NCBI GenBank assembly: GCA_025667525.1
Contig: CM046874.1
Span: 283,450,880-283,514,879 of the forward strand
Length of the DNA stretch: 64,000 bases
From: Glebionis coronaria
Lineage: Eukaryota; Streptophyta; Magnoliopsida; Asterales; Asteraceae
Direction: 5' to 3'
In this document: positions 55,676-64,000 of the stretch, piece after piece
Numbering within the stretch: position 1 is the stretch's first letter
Layout of the letters: each line of letters starts with the position of its first letter
Made by a program: the position numbers and the translations under genes
The notes under the pieces: model-generated
Seen by the model: only the letters and a program-made list of their open reading frames with translations
What the model was told of the DNA's origin: nothing
Database searches by the model: none

Positions 55676-55732
55676 ATAATTCGTCCCCGAATTATAGATA
55701 AAGTAAACTAGAAAAGAAGAACATACCCGAAT

Positions 55733-56870
55733 TCAAAATATGAAATGAGGGTAAGAAGTCCGGATAGACTCCTCTGTTTCCCAAGTGGCTTCCCGCTCGG
55801 TATGATCCCTCCATAGAATTTTGATGAATGGAATCGTCTTCTTTCTCATGACTCGTTCTTGCCTGTCAAGAACTCGTTCAGGTTCTTCTATAAAAGTGAG
55901 ATCTTCACGAATCTGTTCCAGTGGATACTGAACCATGTGAAGGGGATGATATTGGTACCCTCTGAGTAAGGACACATGAAACACATTGTGCACATGCGAA
56001 AGCTGCGGAGGTAACGCCAATCGGTAAGATACTTCACCGACTCGTTCAATGATATCAAACGGTCCGATGAAACGAGGACTGAGCTTCCCTTTAATCCCGA
56101 AGCGTCTAACACCACATGCCGGGGAAACCTTAAGGAAGACGTGATCTCCTACATTAAAGTGTAAATCCCTACGATGCTTGTCGGCGTAACTCTTTTGACG
56201 TGACCGTGCCTCCTGAATTTTCTGCCTAGCTACTGCGATCTTCTCATTTGTCATCTCTATGATCTCTGGTCCTTCGAGTGTTCGCTCGCCAACCTGATCC
56301 TAGCAGATTGGGGCGTGACACTTCCTGCCATACAACATCTCAAATGGAGCACACTTGATGCTTGCGTGCCAGCTGTTGTTGTACGCAAACTCCACCAAAC
56401 AGATGTATTCGTCCCAATCACCCGTCCATTCCAACGCACATGACCTCAACATATCTTCCAATGTCTGAATGGTTCGCTCCGACTGTCCGTCCGTTTGAGG
56501 ATGAAAGGCCGTGCTAAGCTTAAGTTGTGTACCCCAAGCTTTCTGCAGACTTTTCCAAAAGCACGAAGTGAATCGAGGATCTCTGTCTGAGACGATGCTG
56601 GATGGTGCACCGTGTAGTCTCATGATCTCTCGTCTGTATGTATCTGCGAGTTTACTTACCGGATCTTCCTTGCGGATCGGTAAGAAATGAGCTGATTTGG
56701 TAAGTCGATCAACGATAACCCAAATTGCATCGTGCTTCCTTTTGGTAGGCGAACAAAATCCATGGTGATTTTATCCCACTTCCACTCTGGAATGTCTAAC
56801 GGTTGAAGGAGACCACCAGATCGCTGATGCTCGATCTTAACCTACTGGCAGGTAAGACATTTGGAGACGT
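55733..56870 (-). pseudogene. Element E integrase core and chromodomain end, decayed
   Basis: Catalytic residues lie in the MDFV segment near 56765, IVSDRDPRF and FHPQTDGQSE. After a frameshift near 56745 the frame 56623-56300 is open, then TAG replaces Trp (CHAPIC-stop-DQVGE). The last part (56254-55733) has the GPF module (SPRFIGPFDII) and a C-terminal chromodomain-like segment (ILWRDHTEREATWETEE). Chromodomains of this family direct integration to particular chromatin. It continues the 57771-56842 frame, which ends in TAG where Gln is expected (CQ-stop-VK). Confidence 0.87.
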
Positions 56871-57822
56871 AAGTGGCCACATCCTGCTTCATACCACTCC
56901 ACCAAAAGTACTGCTTGATGTCATGGTACATTTTAGTTGAACCAGGATGTATCGAGAATGGGGAGCTATGAGCTTCTGCTAGCAAAGATTCCCGGAGTTC
57001 TTGGTCATCAGGAACAAAAAGTCTAGTGCCCTGCCATACGATACCATCTGCATCTACTCTGAATTGTGTCTGCTTCTCCAAATCCTGAACTATCGCCCAT
57101 AATTCTCCGTCATCCTTCTGAGCTTCCTTGATCTTAGATAGTAACTCGGGTTCTACTCTAAGATTAGCCCAGTAACCATGCTGTCCACGTACCATGATCT
57201 CGATGTCTAGTCGCTCCAAATCTCTTATGATTTCCTCTTCGATTCTAATTCTGTTGATCATTCCGGACTTCCTGCTAAGGGCATCTGCTACTACATTTGC
57301 CTTTCCGGGATGATACTGTAGATTAATGTCATAATCCTTCAACAGCTCTAACCATCTCCTCTGCCTCATGTTCAATACACGTTGAGTGAAGATATACTTC
57401 AAGCTCTTGTGGTCAGTGAAAATGTCACATGATTCTCCATATAAGTAGTGTCTCCATATCTTCAATGCAAACACGACTGCAGCAAGTTCCAGATCGTGCG
57501 TGGGGTAATTCTCTTCATAAGGCTTAAGCTGCCGTGAAGCGTACGCGATCACTTTCCCATGTTGCATGAGAACACATCCAAGTCCCTTCCCCGACGCATC
57601 GCTGTAGATTTGAAATCCACCCGTACCAGATGGTAGAGTAATAATAGGTGCAGATACTAGCTTCTGCTTCAGGTCTTCAAAGCTCTTCTCTCGATCTTCA
57701 GTCGAGACGAATTTCTCCCCTTTCCGCATCAGTTTGGTCAATGGTAGTGCTAAGCGGGAAAAGTTCTCCACGAACCTACGGTAATAGCCAGCTAAGCCTA
57801 AGAAACTGCGGACTTCCGTCGC
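56842..57822 (-). pseudogene. Element E RNase H and integrase zinc finger
   Basis: RNase H shows [21 protein letters not shown] and [11 protein letters not shown] (D, E, D) and then ADALSRK. The integrase H-H-C-C finger follows ([15 protein letters not shown]). This part of the pol reading frame is open but bounded by TAA near 57823 and TAG near 56841, both inside the original polyprotein. Confidence 0.87.
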
Positions 57823-58542
57823 TTATGTCGGCCTCGGCCACTTAGTGATGGCCTCAACCTTCGCTGGATCCATAGTGATTCCTTCTGCTGATACAATGTG
57901 ACCTAAGAATGCCACCTTGTCTAACCAGAACTCACACTTGGAGAATTTAGCATACAGCTGCTTCTGGCGAAGAATCTGTAGTATTGTACGAAGATGGTCT
58001 TCGTGTTCCTCCTTGGACTTAGAGAAAATCAGGATGTCATCGATGAAAACAATGACGAATTTGTCCAGAAATTGATGGAAGATTCTGTTCATCAGATCCA
58101 TGAACACTGCTGGAGCATTTGTCAGGCCAAATGGCATAACTACAAACTCGTAGTGGCCATAATGAGTACGAAAGGCAGTCTTAGCAATATCCTGCTCCTT
58201 GACTCGTAACTGGTGATAGCCTGAACTAAGATCGATCTTGGAGAAGTGTTTGGCCCCTTGGAGTTGGTCAAACAGATCGTCAATGCGTGGCAGTGGATAT
58301 CTATTCCGAATAGTAATCTTGTTGAGCTCGCGATAGTCTATGCAAAGACGCATACTGCCGTCCTTCTTCTTAACAAACAAAACCGGTGCGCCCCATGGAG
58401 ATGCGCTCGGTCGAATGAAACCTCGTTCGAGAAGTTCTTGTAGTTGATCCTTCAGCTCCTTCAGCTCTATGGGAGCCATGCGATAAGGAGCCTTGGAGAT
58501 TGGTTCAGCTCCTGGAACCAGCTCGATACTGAATTCCACTTC
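57823..58542 (-). pseudogene. Element E reverse transcriptase
   Basis: The full palm is present: [33 protein letters not shown] and catalytic FIDD ([12 protein letters not shown]). The preceding TGA at 58540-58542 interrupts [15 protein letters not shown], where an Arg codon (CGA) is expected. The following TAA is near 57823. Confidence 0.88.
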
Positions 58543-59351
58543 TCATGCAGGTGGTATGCCCGGAAGTTCTGCTGGAAACACGTCTTGAAATTTCGACACT
58601 ATAGGTTGATCCTGAATCGATGGAGATTCAGCATCCATGTCGTGAACCGTAGCTAGATAACCCTCGCAGCCATGTGACAGTAGTGCACGCGCTTGCAGGG
58701 TGGATATGATTTGTACAGACCGTCCGGGTATGAACCCATTATGAATGTACTCTGGTGCATTGACATCACCGAAGATAACCCGATATGAATGGCAGTCTAT
58801 GGTAGCATGATACTTGGATAGCCAATCCATGCCCAAAATCATGTCAAAGTCATTCATGTCCAGCGGAAGTGCGTCGACAGGTCGAACCTTATCATCAAAT
58901 TCTAGGGGAAGACTCTTGTATACATGGGTGATTAATACAGAGTCCCTCAAAGGCGTGGAAATAGTAAGCCTATTTTCTAGTGGCAAGGGAGGCATCCTAA
59001 TGTTCTTAGCATAAGTAGTAGAAATAACCGAGTGAGTAGCACCTGCATCGAAAAGAACACATGCAGCACGACCATACATATACAAGATTCCAGTGATGGT
59101 ACCTGTAGACTTGTTGGCCTGGTCTCGAGATGTCGTGTAGACACGCCCGGCAGTAGGAGGCGGCTTGGTATCAGCATGTCCCGATGTACCCTCCATCTCG
59201 TCCTTACGGCAATCCTTCATAATATGGCCAGGAAGACCACACTTGAAGCACGCATCAGTATTACGGCGACATGGTCCTGGGTGCCTACGGTGGCAAGTAG
59301 AGCAAAGAGGATGAGTGTATCCTCCAGCAGGTGCTCTGGCTGGCTGAGGAC
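58543..59351 (-). pseudogene. Element E zinc knuckle (last gag exon) and protease
   Basis: It opens right after intron 3 with GPQPARAP, a His/Cys stretch, and then a canonical CCHC knuckle CFKCGLPGHIMKDC. The same frame continues to the protease core LFDAGATHSVIS (Ala where Ser or Thr is usual), MILGMDWL, and ends at TGA 58540. Gag and protease are thus in one frame once the introns are removed. Confidence 0.85.
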
Positions 59352-59424
59352 CTGATAAAACATTTTACATGAGACATAATAGTTGGGTACAAAGGACAAA
59401 GCGGATAATCGTAAGATTGAATAC
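59352..59424 (-). other. Predicted intron 3 of element E gag (73 bp)
   Basis: GTATTCAATC..TTTTATCAG, AT-rich, phase 1. Its length is not a multiple of three, so retention shifts the frame away from the zinc knuckle and pol. Confidence 0.7.
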
Positions 59425-59489
59425 CAGTGATAGCTGGACGGCTAGGCTGCGAACCTCTCTGGTTCTGGTCCCTACCGTTTCCATGGTTC

Positions 59490-59562
59490 CTGGTAGAATA
59501 TTGCTAGAGTGTCAGAATATGAGTTATAACATAAACATAGGAAATTTCATAAGTATTGAGAC
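59490..59562 (-). other. Predicted intron 2 of element E gag (73 bp)
   Basis: GTCTCAATAC..TTCTACCAG, phase 2. Retention gives TGA after four codons. The donor is weak (GTCTCA) and CTCTAG is an alternative acceptor, but only the CCAG acceptor keeps the frame. Confidence 0.6.
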
Positions 59563-59712
59563 CTGCTGTTGCTGGATTGCCCGGTGTTGTTACGGTAATT
59601 GTCATTACCGCCACGCCTATCCGTAGCAGATCGGTCATTAGTCTGACCATTTCCCTTGGGCTGATTAGGCTGCTGCTGAGTAGCCGGCTGAGACCGGTCC
59701 CCAGTTTTCTGC

Positions 59713-59793
59713 CTGGAAGATACATTTAAAGAGATGAATAATTGACATATGGAAGTATACGGATTGAGCACCGCTTGAATATGAAGGTTTTAC
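59713..59793 (-). other. Predicted intron 1 of element E gag (81 bp)
   Basis: GTAAAACCTT..TATCTTCCAG, phase 2, AT-rich. Retention gives TAA immediately. Splicing joins ERPDK to RQKTGD in frame. Confidence 0.75.
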
Positions 59794-60524
59794 CTCTTGT
59801 CGGGTCTTTCAGCTTCCCCGAACTCATCCCTCTCCTGCAGCATCTCCAATTTTCATGCTGCATCGGCCACTTGTGCTACAGTATTGAACGTAGCACACAC
59901 CAGATTGTTTGCGACCGATGTGCGAAGAGCCCATCTGAAGTGATGTGCCTGCTCTTCATGAGTACCTGCTACCGCACCAAGGAAACCAGCCAAGCGAAGA
60001 AAGCGCTGCATAAACTCGTTGCTATTCTCCCTAGCTCTCTGACGGATCCCATGGTACTGTCTCTTGAGTTTGTCCTGCTCAGCCTTGGGAAAGAACTGCT
60101 CCATCACCCTGTCCTTGAACTGAGACCTAGTCAAACCAGAAACCCATTCATCACCACCTTCAGATTGCATCAAAGCTAACCACCAGTTAGGTACATCGCC
60201 TTCGAACCGATAGCATGCCAACCGCGCCTTGTATGCGGGGTCACAACCCATAGCGTTGAAGATCTTCTCTATGTGAGCCAACCAGCTTTCAGCATCGCTG
60301 GGGCTATCCGTCTTCTCAAAAGCTCGAGGGCGGAGCTTGTTGAATCTCTCCAGCCATACTGCTAATGTCACTGGAGGAGGAGGAGGAGGTGGCTGATTGT
60401 GCTGCTGCTGATTGTTGGCAGCTTGAACTTCAGCACGGATGTCATTCCTCAGTTGAGGAAGCAAGGCTTGCATGGCAGCCTGAATTGCAGCATTGAGCTC
60501 TCTTGTTCGCGTGTGAGAACCATC

Positions 60525-60961
60525 TGACAGTATAACAATAAAACATATAATTAACGGTTCAAAACATAAAATATAAAATATATACATGAAAAAAAATTTC
60601 TACTAAAAATTTCACGAGAAAAATTTTATGCAAGAAAATTTTTGTATGAATGCATGATGCAGTTTTATGAAAACATTGGATGCTCGAGAGTGAACGCCTC
60701 TGCTCAGTTCACTCAAAACAAAAGACATATCGAGGGGACGCCTATGGGTCGGTCCCAAATCTAAAAGTTTCGATAAAACACATGCGACTAAATAGGGCCA
60801 GTCCTGTACCAACCATTACTTAGTCAAAAACCCTGTAACAGTGACATATATATGTATGCTTAAAATGATGAATGCATGAAAACAACTGTCAGTTCTAGGA
60901 AGACCGTAGTGACTACCCACTAATCACAGGTCATATTTGAGAGCCTACAGGTCGAAGCCTT
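60525..60961 (-). other. Element E leader
   Basis: This is the region between primer site and the first recognisable gag codons. Its gag-proximal 130 bp is AT-rich and ends in an acceptor-like TTATACTGTCAG, so it may contain a further intron. A 65-codon open stretch (60812-60612) shows no recognisable content. Confidence 0.5.
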
Positions 60962-60974
60962 GGCTCTAATACCA
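60962..60974 (-). other. Element E primer binding site (initiator Met tRNA)
   Basis: The sense sequence TGGTATTAGAGCC lies four bases after the 5' LTR. It matches the plant initiator-Met tRNA complement TGGTATCAGAGCC at 12 of 13 positions. Confidence 0.88.
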
Positions 60975-60978
60975 TAAT

Positions 60979-63900
60979 TGTAACACCCCATTTTGGAAAT
61001 GGAAATATCACAGCAATTATGGCGTGTCATCAAAGCATACAAGGTAAAATGTCTAAACATTACTTGACCATAAAAAGCAAAATACCGGAATCAAACATCG
61101 GTAGTCCAAAAGTAAAGCTCATCACACACAAACATAGTATAGTAAAGGAAAAGGACGAAACAATGTCCAAAGCATAAGTATCACAAAGAAAGGAAATGCA
61201 TAATGTAAAGAAGGCTAGACAGCTTACAGTCCATATTCACGTACTCTTAGTGTCTACGAGCGTCCCTGAGTACCTGCCGTTTTGGGAACATAGAAAAGGA
61301 AAACGGCTGAGCAATACGCTCAGTGCACGGATGTACAATAAAGCATGAATAGGATAAGCATATAAAATAATAACAGCGGAAGAAAACTAAGTCCCGAGTA
61401 ACCTGGTTAAGTCTTAGTAAAACTGGTTTTATAGTTTGAAAGTCTTATGTTTATCTTATAAAAACTGTTTGTCATATTTTACCATTAGCCAATATAGGTC
61501 ATGAATATCCACCGTGCATGAATAATTGGAGGGGTGACCTCATCATGCAAATTAGAGGGGCTGCCTCTAATTTAATATACTGGTTTTATGGGTAGGAGGG
61601 ATCAGCTCCTTGTGAAGGATGCAAGGCACACACCACATTCACCATGAAATCCTGAATAAAACGTGTAACTAGGATGCACCCATACGCCCCACATGATAAA
61701 TATAAATAAATGGCCAAAAGCTGAAGGGACGCCACGAGCAATCACTCCGCCGTGGTGAAGTCATAACATTAGTGCCTCTAATGTTATGGTTATGGTACCT
61801 CCATAACTAGGTGAAACTGGTCATGCATGTATATGGCTATAGGTAATCATATTTAAAACATAAGCAATCAAACTCATACTTATACTACGGGAAAACAGTT
61901 GGCTGCATACGGGGAAATCCTAATAAGGAAAGAATGTCCATACTGAAAGGACGGGAATCCGTACCTTATGTCCAGTGAACGAGAACGATGAACTGCGAGA
62001 ATCCTACTTCCGAAACACTAGTGCTACATAAATACGTACATGAAATAAGTATCTGCTTACTACATACATAGCTGGTTTTATGTCATGTCTTAGCTTATTT
62101 TATGTGTTCTTACTATTTTACACTGTTTAAAGCCTTAAACTGTGTTAAATCCTACATTCTGTTCATTCTGATTAAGTATTACTGATATTTCATGTGTTAT
62201 TATACTTACTGTGTAATAATAAGTAACTTTCCAAAAATAGCAGGTTTCCTTAAATAGAAAGTTTCCAAAAATAGAAAGTTTCCAAAAATAGAAGGTTTCC
62301 AAAAATAGAAAGTTTCCAAAAATAGAAAGTTACCAAAAATAGAAAGTTTCCAAAAATAGAAAGTTTCCAAAAATAGAAAGTTTCCAAAAATAGAAAGTTT
62401 CCAAAAATAGATTTACTGCTTAAAAGAGGTAAGTTTCTAAAAATAGAAAGTTTCCATAAATAGATTAGCTGCATTAATTAAATAAGTTTACATAAATAGA
62501 TTAGCTGCCTTAAATAAATAAGTTTCTAAAAATAGATGGTTTCCATAAATAAAATAGCTGCCTTATTTAATTAAGTTTCTAAAAATAGAAATTTTCCATA
62601 ATTAGAAATAAGCTGGTTAAATAAGCTAAGTAAATAAGCCTAAGTATTTTCATGATTATTTTCTAAGTCATATGATATATTATATAGTTTAATAATTATT
62701 TCATGTAATTTAATTAAACTATAGGTTATAATATTTAATTAAAGTATGACATGTTTTAATTAAATATATTAAATACTTAGGTTAAAATATGTATTATTAA
62801 ATACTAACAATATAACCTAAGTCATGTTTAATTAATTAATTATATCCATGGTTTTTAAAATAATTAATTAATTATAAGTCTTAATAATAATAATACTTAG
62901 GTTAAAATAATTTCATGATTTTTAATAATTAGTTAACCTAAGTCATGTTATTAAATTAATTACATCTTATTAATTTAATTCTTAACATAAGTTCATAACA
63001 TATAAAAAACTAACATAATCATGATCTGGATCTAAGCTTAAAAACATGCACCGGATATGAACAAACACCGTACCTCGAACCAAATCGGGGTACCCCCTTG
63101 CTGCCGTGGGACCCACACGCACCAACCAAGACCAAAAAGGTCTTGGTGGTGGTCGGCTAAAACCAAACCGAACCCCCTTGGGGTCGGTTGTTCCTGCGGC
63201 CCAAAACAAACACCCCTTAGATCCATCCCTTTGATTAATTAATGACCAAAACATGTTAGATCTAGGTTTAATTAATGTGTTTTTATGAAAAACATCATGT
63301 GTTCTTAATTAATAAAAGATTAATTAAAAAGAAAAACAAGTAAAAATGTTTTACCGTATTCGTGGATCAAAAGGGTGAAGAACAAACACGAACAAACACT
63401 AAAATAACAAGATCCAAGATCAAACTCACCCCCTTATGGTGGTTTGTAGGTGGCGGCACACAAAGGAGAAGGAGGAAGGGTTTCTAGGTTTTCTTGAAAT
63501 TCTTCTATAAAAATAATTTGAGTAGTAAAAACTCTTAACCCTTCCTTTTAGTAAAATTGACAATGGGCTTGGCCCATTGTCCTATGTTGGCCGCGGGTAG
63601 GGACTCCCTTGTGGGGGTCCCGTAACTCGTTTCGTGTCTTGTAATTTCGTACACGTTTACGTTTAATTATGTTCGTGTTTTAAAAGTTCTCGTTACGTAA
63701 TTATCCTACACTTATATATTTAATTACGCTCGTATTAAATATATATACGTAAATAATAATATCTCGTGTTTTAATTACGCTCGTGATTTCGTGATCGTAT
63801 GTTCGCGATTAATTATTGCTAAATAATTATTACGTGATCGTTCATATAAAATACTTATCGTGTTCTAACACGTACGTAATACATAAACTCCTAATACGAA

Positions 63901-63987
63901 ATCGTAATCATGTTATATTAGGAAAGTTTTTAACTAGTACGTACGAACTTAAGGTACTATGCATGGTAAAAGCATGCGGGTTTTACA
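60979..63987 (-). repeat. Element E 5' LTR
   Basis: This 3009-bp LTR is the promoter copy. It is the same length as the 3' LTR, with about 35-40 visible substitutions and compensating one-base indels (near 63006 and 63167). Confidence 0.93.
62228..62414. repeat. 17-bp tandem repeat in element E 5' LTR (11 units)
   Basis: Same array as 53896-54082, with the same unit count and the same variant units in the same order (unit 7 TTACC, unit 4 AAGG). No unit has been gained or lost since insertion. Confidence 0.93.
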
Positions 63988-63992
63988 CAAGT
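63988..63992. repeat. Target site duplication of element E (right)
   Basis: CAAGT follows the LTR terminus GGGTTTTACA and matches 52642-52646. Confidence 0.93.
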
Positions 63993-64000
63993 CAAGGTTG
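63993..64000 (-). other. Element D leader resumes
   Basis: CAAGGTTG continues the D leader after the E insertion. The A leader at the same place reads ..CCAATTACGGTTGTGC, so the junction fits. Confidence 0.55.

Larger units (their letters stand above)
59352..60523 (-). pseudogene. Element E gag with three internal introns
   Basis: Exon 60523-59794 has capsid motifs (TRTRELNAAIQAA, WLERFNKLRPRAF, WWLALMQSE, FKDRVMEQFFP) and one TGA where Arg is expected (near 59850). Short exons follow at 59712-59563 (Gln/Asn-rich) and 59489-59425 (Arg-rich). Joining at GT..AG sites restores one frame across all junctions, AG|G, AG|G and G|GT, ending in the zinc knuckle. The 5' side also begins at an acceptor-like site (TTATACTGTCAG, ending 60524) that would need a first exon supplying the start codon and one base; I could not find it. 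Confidence 0.75.
52647..63987 (-). mobile_element. Element E: complete chromodomain Ty3/gypsy retrotransposon (11,341 bp)
   Basis: Two 3009-bp LTRs (TGTAACACCCC..GGGTTTTACA) flank 5323 bp with an initiator-Met primer site, gag interrupted by introns, protease, RT, RNase H, integrase with a C-terminal chromodomain-like end, and a polypurine tract. CAAGT duplications bracket it. By eye the LTRs differ at about 35-40 positions including two one-base indels, so it is young but older than B. Premature stops show that this copy is non-autonomous. The chromodomain form suggests the Tekay/Del group. Confidence 0.94.

Noticed and set aside
62250..62474. 74-codon ORF with a 17-residue repeat (FLFLETFYFWKLSI type)
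   Set aside because: It is a translation of the 17-bp minisatellite; 51 bp equals three units, so any open frame there repeats.

Overview
This window is plant nuclear DNA made almost entirely of LTR retrotransposons inserted into one another. I found no host gene, tRNA, rRNA or CRISPR array. The plant call rests on the element lineages: Athila-type, Tat-type and chromodomain Ty3/gypsy elements, and a Ty1/copia element with a SIRE-like layout. A eudicot with a transposon-rich genome, perhaps Asteraceae, is my inference and is not proven here.

I name the elements A, B, C, S, D and E. All have their sense direction on the minus strand. A is an old Athila-like element whose 3' LTR is at 1-2621 and whose 5' LTR starts at 27673. 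Its gag-pol is a set of pseudogene pieces (6758-10871 and 25404-26921). B (10877-25398) is a complete, nearly pristine Athila-like element inside A's gag. It has 3040-bp LTRs, a GTTTA target duplication and one open gag-pol frame of 1897 codons. A also carries an LTR-like insertion at about 2714-4680.

A's 5' LTR is broken at 31374 by C, a Tat-lineage element. C carries a 582-bp LTR, an archaeal-type RNase H, an integrase, and a spliced gene on the opposite strand with its own TATA box. C is broken at 37468 by S, a copia-type element showing a 514-bp LTR and a truncated 770-codon env-like ORF. S is broken at 40376 by D, another Athila-like element with a 4220-bp LTR and decayed gag-pol. D's leader is broken at 52647 by E, a complete chromodomain element (Tekay/Del-like) with 3009-bp LTRs, a CAAGT duplication and decayed pol. 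The chain is A > C > S > D > E. The window ends eight bases after D resumes, so the missing halves of D, S, C and A should lie to the right in that order.

The most interesting signals are four. First, three short, precisely frame-compatible introns interrupt the gag region of E. Second, a 21-bp repeat is shared between the LTR and the coding region of S, and reads as the same heptapeptide in both. Third, hairpins with compensatory changes sit on both sides of the polypurine tract in all three Athila-like elements, with an identical second hairpin/polypurine module after pol. Fourth, the antisense gene of C has a recognisable promoter, introns and poly(A) signal. Together A, B and D show a compact set of RNA structures (U5/leader hairpins, a leader block with a CTTAAG palindrome, paired polypurine modules) that are candidate packaging and reverse-transcription signals.
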